A DNA stretch of 64,000 nt from Acidobacteriota bacterium (lineage in GTDB: Bacteria > Acidobacteriota > Terriglobia > Terriglobales > Acidobacteriaceae): positions 1 through 64,000 of the forward strand of contig JABCZC010000005.1 in assembly GCA_013289875.1 (NCBI GenBank). The letters are read 5' to 3'. The translations under genes and the position numbers were made by a program. This document shows positions 26,241 to 35,216 of the stretch, piece by piece (position 1 is the stretch's first letter; each line of letters starts with the position of its first letter). The notes under the pieces were generated by a model. It did not search any database and had not been told where the DNA came from. It saw only the letters and a program-made list of their open reading frames with translations.

Positions 26241-27136
26241 AGAGGCACGATCACCTCTTCCGCAGCGGGCACTGTTTTGGGAATGCTGCTGAGGCGGTGG
26301 GCGAGCAGCCAGCGCGGCAGCTCCGGATTGGCGTAGGCCTTGTCCCAGGCGTTGTGACGCCATCCGGCGTACTCCCAGAAGCGGACGTTGCCGCCTGCGG
26401 CCTTGAGCGCGTCGAACATGAGGGCGGCCTGCTTGGCTGCGACAACGTTGTCGTCGGCTCCGTGAAAGATCCAGACCGGTGTGCGTCCGATAGCGCGCGC
26501 GTATTCGCCGGGCAGAGTGGCGCTTTCGTGCCAGCGGTCGGGCTTGTAGGACCAGAAGACTCCTCCACTGACCGGAACGATCGCCGCGAAGCGGTGCGGG
26601 TTGTAGCGAGCCAGCTCGTAGACTCCGTAACCGCCAAGAGAGAGCCCCGTAAGGTATGTTCGGTCGCGGTCGCCGTGGAACTCCTTTGTGTCCTGATCGA
26701 GCGCGGCGAGGGCCATCTGCATGATGTCGGGATCGGTCCAGCGACGGTGGCTGAAGGGAACCTGGGGCATGACGACGACGAATGGCCAGCGATCGGGATG
26801 CAGCCGGATGGCCTGGGGCAAGCCGATCTGCGTCTCGTCCATGCCCTCGGAGCCGCGCTCGCCTGATCCGTGCAGGAAGAGAATCACCGGCCAGAGGCCG
26901 TGTTCGTTCCAATTTTCGGGCAGATAGACCTGGTACTTGTACACCATCCCATTCACCGTCACCCGACGATTAAGGAATCCGGTGTCGATGTGACGCGGGG
27001 AAGCGTGCGCGGGAAGAACCGCGGAAATGGAGAGAAGGGCAACAATCAGCCAACGGGCCAGTCGGCGCGCGATCACTGCTGCACAGGATAACGCGATCGG
27101 CCTCGAGTCTGCGAGAAATACTGAGGGTATCGCCAA
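25955..27136 (-). CDS. Secreted alpha/beta-hydrolase (esterase / PHB-depolymerase-like) with C-terminal accessory domain
   Basis: A 393-residue exported hydrolase. An N-terminal signal (RWLIVALLSISAVLPAHA) is followed by VILFLHGSGERGSEG (oxyanion region). TGLSLGGYG holds the nucleophile Ser, WIFHGADDNVV the Asp and GWRHNAW the His. The last ~75 residues after KINPE (YVGDYEDAGTIQSTIY...) form a small beta domain like the appendages of other secreted hydrolases. Likely substrates are esters, such as acetyl or feruloyl groups on polysaccharides; this is not determinable here. It is divergent from the oxidoreductase at 27263. Confidence 0.82.
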   Translation of the reverse strand: MAIPSVFLADSRPIALSCAAVIARRLARWLIVALLSISAVLPAHASPRHIDTGFLNRRVTVNGMVYKYQVYLPENWNEHGLWPVILFLHGSGERGSEGMDETQIGLPQAIRLHPDRWPFVVVMPQVPFSHRRWTDPDIMQMALAALDQDTKEFHGDRDRTYLTGLSLGGYGVYELARYNPHRFAAIVPVSGGVFWSYKPDRWHESATLPGEYARAIGRTPVWIFHGADDNVVAAKQAALMFDALKAAGGNVRFWEYAGWRHNAWDKAYANPELPRWLLAHRLSSIPKTVPAAEEVIVPLHPVPAKINPEIYEEYVGDYEDAGTIQSTIYRQGDRLFTKNRVGDSIELLPESATTFFYPTGSPTRLTFEKDSEGEVKGIRFRDDRHEEFWERKR

Positions 27137-27262
27137 TCGAGCATGCCTGTTGTGATGCGGGTCGATGGCCGTCCTTGTTGTTCAAGGGGGAAGGCTGGGC
27201 GCATACTGTTTGAGCCCGCAACGAATCCATAAAAGTAAGGATCAAGAAAAGAAGGATCAAGG

Positions 27263-28354
27263 ATGAACTTCACGCGCCGGGATTTTCACCGCCTCGCTGC
27301 AATTGCCGCAGTTTCTCAGTTTCTTCCTGCCGTCGGGGCGCAGACCGCAGATCGCCGCATCGGGTGGTGCATCATCGCGCTGGGCCGTATCTCGATGGAT
27401 CATTTCATGCCCGCCGTGAAGATGTCGCAGAAAGGGAAGATCGTCGCACTGGTGAGCGGCCATCGCGACAAAGCCGAGAAGCAGGCGGCAATCTACGGCG
27501 TGCCTGCGAGCGCGATCTACGACTACGAGAGCATGGACGCGATTCGCGACAACAAAGAGATCGATGCCGTCTACGTCGCGCTGCCCAACAGTATGCATGC
27601 CGAGTACGCCATCCGCTCGGCCAAAGCCGGCAAGCATGTTCTCTGCGAGAAGCCGATGGCGAGTAGCGTCGCGGATTCGCGGGCGATGATCGAGGCCTGC
27701 AAGGCGGCCAACAAAAAACTGATGATCGCTTACCGTTGCCAGTACGAGCCCACCAATCTCAAGGCGATAGAACTAATTCGCAGCGGCGCGCTTGGCCAGG
27801 TGCAGGCCATCGAGAGCGCTAATGGCTTCAACATCCGCGCGGGTGAGTGGCGGCTGAATCGCAAGCTGGCCGGCGGCGGCCCGCTGATGGATGTGGGGAT
27901 TTATTCGCTCAATGCGTGCCGTTATCTGACCGGCGAAGAGCCGCACGATATCAAGGCGAATTCCTCTGTCATCGACCACGACGGCCGATTCAAGGAAGTA
28001 GAAGAAAATGTCGGGTGGACGATGAAATTTCCCTCGGGCATTGTGGCCAGCTGCAACACCACTTACGGCGCGAATATGGAAGGCATGTATCGCGTGCATG
28101 GGTCAAAAGGCGTTCTGCAATTGATGCCGGCCTTCGGATATCAGGGATTGCATCTGACAGCGGAGATCAAGGGCAGTCCCGATCTCGACGAACCTTCTCC
28201 TGAGCGCGACCCGGTGCAATTCGCTCGCGAAGCCGACTATTTCGCGGACTGTATCTGGGAGAACAAGACACCGAAAAGCGACGGCGAAGAGGGTCTGCGC
28301 GACATGGAGCTGATGTCGGAGATCTACAAATCGGCGGGCTTGCCGGGGCTGTAA
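27263..28354 (+). CDS. Gfo/Idh/MocA oxidoreductase with twin-arginine signal (glucose-fructose-oxidoreductase-like)
   Basis: A 363-residue oxidoreductase. The N-terminus NFTRRDFHRLAAIAAVSQFL is a twin-arginine signal, so the folded, cofactor-loaded enzyme is probably exported. GWCIIALGRIS is the Rossmann loop, and HVLCEKPMA carries the family EKP motif with the catalytic Lys. The C-terminal alpha/beta domain includes GGGPLMDVGIYSLNACRYL. Members oxidise or reduce sugars with tightly bound NADP. Its 3' end overlaps the convergent glycosidase gene by 31 bp. The leader carries a near-repeated AAGGATCAAG at 27238-27262. Confidence 0.88.
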   Translation: MNFTRRDFHRLAAIAAVSQFLPAVGAQTADRRIGWCIIALGRISMDHFMPAVKMSQKGKIVALVSGHRDKAEKQAAIYGVPASAIYDYESMDAIRDNKEIDAVYVALPNSMHAEYAIRSAKAGKHVLCEKPMASSVADSRAMIEACKAANKKLMIAYRCQYEPTNLKAIELIRSGALGQVQAIESANGFNIRAGEWRLNRKLAGGGPLMDVGIYSLNACRYLTGEEPHDIKANSSVIDHDGRFKEVEENVGWTMKFPSGIVASCNTTYGANMEGMYRVHGSKGVLQLMPAFGYQGLHLTAEIKGSPDLDEPSPERDPVQFAREADYFADCIWENKTPKSDGEEGLRDMELMSEIYKSAGLPGL

Positions 28355-29679
28355 GTGGCACCAGAGTCGGGCTCTCGGATTTCGAGAAGCATGCAGTTTT
28401 GCTTGTTCACCTCGCACTGCAGCATGTCGAGGTCGAGCAGGTTCCAGCCGACGAACCCCGCGAAGTGGCCTCCCGGTGACTGCTCCGGAGTGGGTGCAAG
28501 GCCGTCGCCGGTGTTAGCGTCATAGTCCTCGTGCATCGAGCCCCAGCGGGCGATGTCGCGCTCGAGCATCCTCGCAAGAGTGACAGCAAGCCAGTGTGAT
28601 TCAGAAACGAACCCGTAGCGGCGCAGCGCGATCCAGTTAAGATAATTGGCGTTGATCCAGATGGGACCCTGCCAGTTGGAGTAGGGGTCGATGATGGCTT
28701 TGTTGTTGTAGTCCGGGTCGCTCTTCGCGAGACTGCGAAAGCCGTACGGCGAGCGCATTTCATCGGCATTGAGCAAGTGCCGCTGGATCATGCGACGCGC
28801 ATCTTCGCGCGGAAGCAGATCGTCCATAAGCGGAACGAAGTTCGAATAGCTTATTCTCTTCACCCACGCTCCGGTATCGCGGCGGCGATTCCAGAAGATC
28901 GCATCCTGCGGCGACCACAAGCTCTTCAAGATCGCCCGCTTCAGGGCTGCAGCCTTGCGCTGATATCCCTGTGACGCTTCCATGTGGCCGAGATGCTCAG
29001 CAATGTTGGCCATCGCGAGATACTCTCGCATCGCGAAGACAGAGGCATCCACCGCGAGAATCGCATCCGGGTCCTTCGGATCGTTGGAGAGCGCGGCGTT
29101 GTTGTCTGCGCCTGACTGCATGGCGTTGTCCCAGAAGTAAAGGCCCCAGCGCGGATCGAATTGCGTCTGCTCGCGATAGTCGATAATGTGTTGCATCGAT
29201 TGCCAGACCGGCTCGATCCACGCATAGTCGTGCAAACGCTGGCCCGCGAGCAGCGATCCCTGCGCGAGAAATGGCTTCATGGCGAACTTGCCGAAGAGTG
29301 GCCGCGGTCCCTGCGGAGTGATACAGCCCGCGACGTAACCGGACGGATCGGCGGATGAAGCGAAGCTGAGTGCCCAGTCGCGAAGATACTTCGCATCGGC
29401 AGGACTCTGATTGGCCCAGTGCGCTCCGATGAAGAAGCCGTCCCAGTCCCACATCTGCTGGTAGTAGCCGGCAGGGATCAGATAATCGTGACGGATGTAT
29501 CCCTGCGCAGGCCGGATGGTCTGCGGCGCGAGGCGCGCGAAGGTTGTGGACAGGCCGGAGAGCAGGTTGGATTCGGCCGGTTCACTGGCGATGCCGACTG
29601 CCGTGAAGGTGCAGGCAAGCCCAATCGCCGCCAGACGCGGCACGCTAAGGCCGCGAAGATGCTTGGCGTTCCATTGCAC
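28324..29679 (-). CDS. Exported GH63/trehalase-like glycoside hydrolase
   Basis: A 451-residue (alpha/alpha)6-barrel enzyme. The N-terminus (LAAIGLACTFTAVGIAS) looks like a signal segment. QQMWDWDGFFIGAHWANQSP and the WQGPIWINANYLNWIALRRY block near the C-terminus are typical of the GH63/GH37-type six-hairpin clan, with catalytic acid and base candidates in these acidic clusters. It would hydrolyse an alpha- or beta-glucoside. The substrate is unknown; trehalase, glucosidase and mannosidase activities all occur in this clan. It converges on and overlaps the Gfo/Idh gene. Confidence 0.78.
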   Translation of the reverse strand: MQWNAKHLRGLSVPRLAAIGLACTFTAVGIASEPAESNLLSGLSTTFARLAPQTIRPAQGYIRHDYLIPAGYYQQMWDWDGFFIGAHWANQSPADAKYLRDWALSFASSADPSGYVAGCITPQGPRPLFGKFAMKPFLAQGSLLAGQRLHDYAWIEPVWQSMQHIIDYREQTQFDPRWGLYFWDNAMQSGADNNAALSNDPKDPDAILAVDASVFAMREYLAMANIAEHLGHMEASQGYQRKAAALKRAILKSLWSPQDAIFWNRRRDTGAWVKRISYSNFVPLMDDLLPREDARRMIQRHLLNADEMRSPYGFRSLAKSDPDYNNKAIIDPYSNWQGPIWINANYLNWIALRRYGFVSESHWLAVTLARMLERDIARWGSMHEDYDANTGDGLAPTPEQSPGGHFAGFVGWNLLDLDMLQCEVNKQNCMLLEIREPDSGATYSPGKPADL

Positions 29680-29796
29680 GCCAGCATGGTACCGGATGCG
29701 GTGGGTTGCAGACTATTCACCTTGCGCTGGACACAATCAGCGAGGGCAAATCATCAGTCTCTTGCGCGGAAGGCGCGTGTCGCTGGACGCGCAGTC

Positions 29797-31230
29797 CTAG
29801 CTGTTCAGAGTCTCCTGCAGCTTGTTCACCGTGCTGTTCAGGCTCTTGTCGGTGCGCCGCTGCTCGTCAATCTTTGAGATGGAATGCATCACGGTCGTGT
29901 GGTGCTTGCCGCCGAACTGCCTTCCGATTTCGGGCAATGAGGCCTCGGTCATCTGCTTGGCGAGATACATCGCGATCTGACGGGGCACGACGACGGCGCG
30001 CGAGTTATTCTTCTGCTTGAGCTCGGCCACGCGCATGCCGAATTGTTCGGCGACGGCGCGCTGGATGGCTTCGATCGTGATTTTGCGCACCTGCGTATCG
30101 ATGAACTGCTTGAGGCATTGCTGCGCCGTGGGCAACGTGATCTCAACGCCGTTCAGGCTCGACCAGGCGAAGAGACGCGTGAGCGCTCCTTCAAGCTCGC
30201 GCACATTCGTGCGGACATTCGAGGCGATGAAGAGCGCGACATCGGTGGGGATGAGGACGTGCTCACTCTCCGCCTTCTTCTGCAGAATCGCGACCTTCGT
30301 TTCGAGGTCGGGCGGCTGAATGTCTGCGATCAGTCCCCACTCGAAGCGCGAGCGCAAGCGGTCTTCGATCTCGGGCAGCTCCTTGGGCGGCCGGTCGGAG
30401 GCGATTACGATCTGCTTCATGTTCTCGTGCAAAGCGTTGAAGGTGTGGAAGAACTCCTCCTGTGTCCGCTCTTTCTGCGAGAGGAACTGGATGTCGTCGA
30501 TGAGCAGTAGGTCCACAGTGCGGAACTTGTCGCGAAAACCGGTCATCCTGTCATAGCGGACCGAGTTGATCATCTCGTTGGTGAACTTTTCCGCCGAGAC
30601 ATAGCTGATGGAGGCGGTGGGCTGACGCAGCTTCACCTCATGACCGATGGCGTGCATCAGGTGCGTTTTGCCCATGCCTACGCCGCCGTAGAGAAAGAGC
30701 GGGTTGTAGGCCTTCGAGGGGCGTTCCGCAACCGCCTCAGCGGCGGCGCGCGCGAACTGATTGCCGGAGCCGATCACAAAAGCATCGAAGGTGTATCGCG
30801 GATTGAGCTGCGCGGCGGTGGACCAGTCGAAGCGGGCCTGTTGTGGCGGAGCGGGCGGGGCGAGGCGCGAGTTGGGATTACGCGGGTTGTTCGCCGGCGC
30901 ATTGGGCGCGTGTGTAGAGACCGGAGCAAACCCGCCGTCCTCGCGAACGCGCGTCAGGGTCGGGTCTTCTTCGGGCGTAATGAAGGTTACGTCGTCGAAC
31001 TCCAGCTGCAGCGCGTCGATCGCTTCCTGGATGAGGTCGGTGTAGCGTTCCGCGATGTGTTGAAACTCCGGCGTCGGAATGCGCACGAAGAGCATGCGCT
31101 CCTTTACATGGCTGAAGCGTGTGGGCTTGAGCCAAGTATCGAATGACTGGCGATTGACCTTCTTTTCGAGGGCTCCCAGGATCCGTACCCACGGGTTCAA
31201 CACAGCGGAAGGGGTGGTGACAAAAGACAT
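29797..31230 (-). CDS. dnaA: Chromosomal replication initiator DnaA
   Basis: A 477-residue DnaA. Domain I (WVRILGALEKKVNRQSFDTW) is followed by a Pro/Asn-rich linker (~85-135). The AAA+ domain has Walker A GGVGMGKT at 182-189 and Walker B LLLIDDIQFL at 241-250. Domain IV ends with the DNA-binding signature GGKHHTTVMHSISKI near residue 440. It opens oriC and loads the helicase. It is divergent from rpmH, the arrangement at many bacterial origins, but dnaN is 6 kb away rather than adjacent. Confidence 0.97.
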   Translation of the reverse strand: MSFVTTPSAVLNPWVRILGALEKKVNRQSFDTWLKPTRFSHVKERMLFVRIPTPEFQHIAERYTDLIQEAIDALQLEFDDVTFITPEEDPTLTRVREDGGFAPVSTHAPNAPANNPRNPNSRLAPPAPPQQARFDWSTAAQLNPRYTFDAFVIGSGNQFARAAAEAVAERPSKAYNPLFLYGGVGMGKTHLMHAIGHEVKLRQPTASISYVSAEKFTNEMINSVRYDRMTGFRDKFRTVDLLLIDDIQFLSQKERTQEEFFHTFNALHENMKQIVIASDRPPKELPEIEDRLRSRFEWGLIADIQPPDLETKVAILQKKAESEHVLIPTDVALFIASNVRTNVRELEGALTRLFAWSSLNGVEITLPTAQQCLKQFIDTQVRKITIEAIQRAVAEQFGMRVAELKQKNNSRAVVVPRQIAMYLAKQMTEASLPEIGRQFGGKHHTTVMHSISKIDEQRRTDKSLNSTVNKLQETLNS

Positions 31231-31648
31231 TCCAGTTCCTTGCTTGATCGCTCGCGGGTAGGTCGAATCAGGGCGAAAGAGAAATGCCTAAATTACGCTT
31301 GGCCCGAGGAAGGGAAGCGCTGCAGCATTGCTCGTTGGCCGGGAGGTACATCGGAATGGTCTCATCTCCGATGCTTCGGTCGATCGACTGACGCCCGCGA
31401 GGCGTCAGGAAATTCTCTGCTAATCGTTGCCGATACTAGCACAGTTAGGATGCCGAGCGAATGTGGTTTCTGCGTCATTTTTTTCGAAGGTAATAAGTTG
31501 CACCAGAGATTGTGAAAAAGCGGTTCGCAGGCAGGTGTTTTGCGGCTGCGGCGCGAATAAGATATACTTGATCTTTGTCCGGAAGTGGCATTTTCTATGT
31601 GTGTCTGCCGGGCAGCATTCTCTAAGAAAAGTTTAGGAGCGCAGTTCC
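31231..31648. other. dnaA-rpmH divergent intergenic region; candidate but unproven oriC
   Basis: About 420 bp between divergent dnaA and rpmH, the position of oriC in many bacteria. It contains an 8-bp hairpin at 31388-31408 (CTGACGCC, loop CGCGA, GGCGTCAG), an AT-richer stretch around 31475-31520 and the rpmH promoter. I find no consensus DnaA box; TTGTGAAAAA near 31510 is the nearest, with at least two mismatches. It certainly holds promoters for both genes; origin function is a positional guess. Confidence 0.4.
31540..31568 (+). promoter_or_regulatory. Predicted sigma70-type promoter of rpmH
   Basis: TTGCGG at 31540-31545 and TATACT at 31563-31568, separated by 17 bp, match the -35 and -10 consensus at four and five of six positions. 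The expected transcript would have a leader of about 75 nt before the rpmH ATG at 31649. Predicted from sequence only. Confidence 0.5.
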
Positions 31649-31804
31649 ATGCCGAAGCGCACATTTCAACCGAACCGCCGCCATCGCTCGAAAGTTCACG
31701 GCTTTCGCACACGTATGAAGACCAAGAGCGGAGCTGCCGTGCTGTCGCGCCGTCGCGCCAAGGGTCGCCATCGCGTCTCTGTGAGTCCTGGCCACCGCGG
31801 CTAG
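31649..31804 (+). CDS. rpmH: 50S ribosomal protein L34
   Basis: A 51-residue, highly basic protein beginning [20 protein letters not shown] and containing [20 protein letters not shown], the universal L34 sequence. A TAGGAGC ribosome-binding site lies 9 bp upstream. It is the first gene of the canonical rpmH-rnpA-yidD-yidC-jag-mnmE series and a marker of the dnaA neighbourhood. It is short enough to be missed by length-filtered gene calling. Confidence 0.97.
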   Translation: MPKRTFQPNRRHRSKVHGFRTRMKTKSGAAVLSRRRAKGRHRVSVSPGHRG

Positions 31805-32014
31805 TACACGCATCGCGATTTTGCGAATCTCGATCGAAATTTACTGCGAAAGAGTTTGTTTTCTATGAGCAACGGCAGTCAGGCAATCTGGACTGCCGTG
31901 CCATCGCCTGCGTGGCTCCAGGTGCAGGCGCCCCGGGCAGGTGAAGGCTACCCTCGTCTAGACTGTCGGATGGGGCTTCCCCTGCATGAGAATCCGTTGC
32001 GCGACAATGACATT

Positions 32015-32422
32015 ATGCCGGAAGGGTCTCCCGATGTGCGTAGTGCCCGCTTGCGGAAGCATGCTGATTATCAGCGTGTCTACAAGGAGAGCCGCAAGCA
32101 CTTCTCGCCATCGATGAGCTATTTCTTTCGCTTGCGCACAGAGCTCGACAACGTGCCGGAGGGTCCGCGCGTGGGTCTTACCGCCGGACGCGTACTTGGC
32201 AAGGCTGTGGATCGCAACCGCATCAAGAGGCGTATGCGCGAGGCGGTGCGCATCAATCTTAGTCGCCTGCCGCAAACCGTTGACGTCGTACTGCATCCTC
32301 GCAAATCTGTCATCGATCTGGAATTCGCAAAACTTCAGAGCGAGGTGGCGCGTATCTTCTCCACGGTGACGTCTCATACCGACAAAAAAGTGAACAAGAA
32401 TAACGAAGGAGAGCAGCCGTGA
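32015..32422 (+). CDS. rnpA: Ribonuclease P protein component
   Basis: About 135 residues. [20 protein letters not shown] opens the RnpA fold, [20 protein letters not shown] contains the RNR RNA-binding motif, and DVVLHPRK is the conserved last strand. It supports the RNase P RNA in tRNA 5' maturation. The open frame extends upstream to 31856, but those 53 residues resemble no RnpA; the ATG at 32015 gives a normal start, while ATG 31970 cannot be excluded. The stop overlaps the GTG of yidD. Confidence 0.9.
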   Translation: MPEGSPDVRSARLRKHADYQRVYKESRKHFSPSMSYFFRLRTELDNVPEGPRVGLTAGRVLGKAVDRNRIKRRMREAVRINLSRLPQTVDVVLHPRKSVIDLEFAKLQSEVARIFSTVTSHTDKKVNKNNEGEQP

Positions 32423-32727
32423 CTCTTCGCGATCGCCTCGTTACTTCATCGCACGGCGTTTATAAATACATGCTGTCGCCCTTCCTCCATGCCGTGGCGG
32501 GAGTCACCGGCGCATGCCGCTTTCAGCCGACGTGTTCTGAATATGCAGCGATTGCAGTGAGCGAATACGGCATCGTTCGCGGTGGATGGATGGCGTTGCG
32601 CCGCTTGTCGCGCTGCCATCCCTTTCACCGTGGAGGCTTCGATCCCGTCCCCGCCAACCCTTCGATGCATACACACGGAGGCGATTCCTGCGCCAGCCAC
32701 TCCCACGCGCAGCGCCAGTTACCATAA
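32419..32727 (+). CDS. yidD: Membrane protein insertion efficiency factor YidD
   Basis: A 102-residue protein with [25 protein letters not shown] and a final [17 protein letters not shown], the three conserved YidD blocks. It assists YidC-dependent membrane insertion. The GTG start overlaps the rnpA stop (GTGA). The tail after DPVP is extended by ~24 His/Ser-rich residues compared with minimal YidD proteins. Confidence 0.93.
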   Translation: MTLRDRLVTSSHGVYKYMLSPFLHAVAGVTGACRFQPTCSEYAAIAVSEYGIVRGGWMALRRLSRCHPFHRGGFDPVPANPSMHTHGGDSCASHSHAQRQLP

Positions 32728-32774
32728 AGAGAGTCGCACTCCACACACGACACACGAACGATAGGAACGCAGTT

Positions 32775-34535
32775 TTGGCAGAGATAAAGAATCCGAATCA
32801 ACAAGGTGGCGGTGGTCAGGACTCACGCACTATCCTGATCTTTACCGGCATTTTTCTCGTGCTGTTTCTGGGCTTGCAGTACTTCAAGAAGAAGGAGCCG
32901 GAGCCGCCCGCGGTCCAGCAACACGCCGCAAGCACCAGTACGGCTTCGCCGCAGCAGGCGGCGACTCCGGCCTTACCAGTTTCGACCCCTGAGCCTCCCC
33001 CCTCAGCGAGCACCCTGGCAGCCGAAAACGAAAGCACGACGGTCGTTGAGAACGAGCTCTATCGCGTCACCTTCACGAATCGCGGTGCGCAGGTGAAGTC
33101 GTGGATCCTGAAGAAGTACAAGGACGACGATGGCAAGCCATTGGACCTCGTGAATCAGGCGGCCGCTGCCAAATTCGGATATCCCCTCTCGCTGTACGCC
33201 TATGACGCGAACCTGCGCAACCGCCTGGCACGCGTCCTTTATGTGCCGTCTGCAACCGGAACGGTAACGGCGCCGAACACGTTGAGCTTCGAGTATTCTT
33301 CGGGCGGCCTTACTGTCCACAAAAGCTTCAGTTTCGATTCCTCTTATGTAGTTCACACCGATGTTTCAGTTACGCAGAATGGCGCGCCGCTGGCGGTATT
33401 GCTGGCATGGCCGTCGGGCTTCGGCGATCAGAACACATTGCCGCAGTACGCAGGCGGAACAATCGACACATCGCAGAACGGCAAAGACGATCAGATTGCC
33501 TATAAGAAGGTCGTTGGCGGCGATACTCTTCGCGGCCCGTTCGACTGGGCTGGCGTGAGCGACCTTTATTTTGCTGCGATCTTTTTACCGGACGATCCCT
33601 CGAACGCCACCCTGGTAAGCCTGCACAACACGATCAGTGTGCCGCGCAATCTCAAGAAGCCCGACCCGACCCAGACCGACCAGGCCTCCGTGCTCGGCGC
33701 GGCCATAGGCGACACGAGCGGTCCCCTGAAGGCTCGCATCTTTGTCGGCCCCAAGTCGCTCGATGTGCTGGCGTCAGTGCATGCGGTAAACGGATCAAGC
33801 TTGGAGAAGGTGGTGAGCTTCGGCTGGATGGGCATCATCGCCAAGCCGCTCTTCCTCATTCTCCGCTTCATCTATGAGCACATTGTCGCCAACTGGGGCT
33901 GGTCGATTCTCCTGCTGACCATCGTTCTCAATATAGCCATGCTGCCTACGCGCATCCAGATGATGAAGTCGTCGCTGAAGATGCAGCGCATCCAGCCGGA
34001 AATGGAGGCCATCAAGGCCAAATACGCGAAGTACAAGGTCACCGATCCGCGCAAGCAGGAAATGCAGCACGAGATAATGGAGCTGCAAAAGCGCGAGGGA
34101 GTGAACATGTTCGGCGGGTGCCTGCCCATGCTCATCCAATGGCCGTTGCTTTTCGGCTTCTACCGCATGCTGGGCAACGTGATCGAACTGCGCCAGGCCC
34201 ACTGGCTCTGGCTGCCGGATCTCTCGGCTCCCGACCCTTGGCACATTCTGCCCATCTCGGTTGTCATTTCCATGTTCCTCACGCAGTATCTGACGCCCTC
34301 ACCCGGCATGGATCCTGCGCAGCAGAAGATGATGGCATTCACCATGCCGGCGGTCTTCGGCTTCATGATGTGGAACTACGGGTCTGGATTGTCGCTCTAC
34401 TGGGCGTGCGGCAACTTCATCGGCGTGGCGACGCAGCTGATCATCAACCGCAGCAAGATGGGCCGCGAGATGCGAGAGCGCGCAGCCAAGCGCGCCGCGA
34501 AACGCACCGGCAAGGTGATCAACGCTCGAAGATAG
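32775..34535 (+). CDS. yidC: Membrane protein insertase YidC
   Basis: About 586 residues, the long Gram-negative type. TILIFTGIFLVLFLGLQYF is the first membrane helix, followed by a Pro/Ala-rich linker and the periplasmic beta-sandwich domain (YRVTFTNRGAQVKSWILKK). The insertase core starts near WGWSILLLTIVLNIAMLPTR and includes GCLPMLIQWPLLFGFYRML. The TTG at 32775, with AGGA about 8 bp upstream, fits the usual N-terminus; the frame stays open into yidD but that extension is not YidC-like. Confidence 0.94.
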   Translation: MAEIKNPNQQGGGGQDSRTILIFTGIFLVLFLGLQYFKKKEPEPPAVQQHAASTSTASPQQAATPALPVSTPEPPPSASTLAAENESTTVVENELYRVTFTNRGAQVKSWILKKYKDDDGKPLDLVNQAAAAKFGYPLSLYAYDANLRNRLARVLYVPSATGTVTAPNTLSFEYSSGGLTVHKSFSFDSSYVVHTDVSVTQNGAPLAVLLAWPSGFGDQNTLPQYAGGTIDTSQNGKDDQIAYKKVVGGDTLRGPFDWAGVSDLYFAAIFLPDDPSNATLVSLHNTISVPRNLKKPDPTQTDQASVLGAAIGDTSGPLKARIFVGPKSLDVLASVHAVNGSSLEKVVSFGWMGIIAKPLFLILRFIYEHIVANWGWSILLLTIVLNIAMLPTRIQMMKSSLKMQRIQPEMEAIKAKYAKYKVTDPRKQEMQHEIMELQKREGVNMFGGCLPMLIQWPLLFGFYRMLGNVIELRQAHWLWLPDLSAPDPWHILPISVVISMFLTQYLTPSPGMDPAQQKMMAFTMPAVFGFMMWNYGSGLSLYWACGNFIGVATQLIINRSKMGREMRERAAKRAAKRTGKVINARR

Positions 34536-34617
34536 GGCGTCCGGATAACCCTGGCGCCATTTCGCTTTCCGTCTGCGCCGCTGACGAATAAGTCTCGGAA
34601 TGAGATACTAAGTAACG

Positions 34618-35181
34618 ATGCCGATCGAGGATTATTCAGCCGCTGCGCAACGCATAGCCGGACTTCTTAAGACCCTTACTACTACCGGCGGCCTCCGCCT
34701 CAAATACAGGATTACCGCCGGCCAGGGTGCGGCCGATCCTGACCAGTTGGAAGCGCGCGAGATTTACGTCGAGCTGGCCGGCCCCGATGCGGGGTTGCTG
34801 ACGCAGCGCGGCGGCGAATTGTTGCGCGCTCTCGAGCATGTTGCGGCAAAGATTATCCGTCTCGAAAACGAGGAGCACGACAAGGTTTCGTTCGACGCGA
34901 ACAACTTCAAAGCGCTGCGAGCCCGGGAGTTGAAGCTGGCCGCCGAGACTGCCGCGGAAAAAGTCCGGCACACCGGTCAGCCCTTCAGCTTCGCGCCCAT
35001 GAGCTCGCGCGAACGACGCATGCTTCACCTGGCGTTTCGCGCCTATGACGATCTCGCCACCTCTTCGACCGGCGAGGGCTTGCATCGCTTTGTGGTGGCC
35101 CACCCCAAGGGTTACGACACCAGCAAGTTCGCCGCTCCAGCGAGACCGCCTTTTGCCGGTGGTCGCGGCGGGCGTCGTTGA
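34618..35181 (+). CDS. jag: R3H-domain RNA-binding protein Jag/KhpB
   Basis: A 187-residue protein. Residues ~50-90 form a KH-like segment ending in a long helix, and SSRERRMLHLAFRAYDDLAT with the later GLHRFVVAHP is the R3H domain. Jag follows yidC in most bacteria and binds RNA affecting cell division or envelope synthesis. The N-terminal Jag_N domain of Firmicutes is absent. The tail is Arg/Gly-rich (FAGGRGGRR). Confidence 0.85.
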   Translation: MPIEDYSAAAQRIAGLLKTLTTTGGLRLKYRITAGQGAADPDQLEAREIYVELAGPDAGLLTQRGGELLRALEHVAAKIIRLENEEHDKVSFDANNFKALRARELKLAAETAAEKVRHTGQPFSFAPMSSRERRMLHLAFRAYDDLATSSTGEGLHRFVVAHPKGYDTSKFAAPARPPFAGGRGGRR

Positions 35182-35216
35182 ATCCGTAAGCCGGCACTGC
35201 AATCAATGGAAACGCC

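Noticed and set aside
31856-32014. N-terminal extension of rnpA
   Set aside because: The 53 extra residues do not resemble RnpA; the ATG at 32015 gives a normal-length protein.
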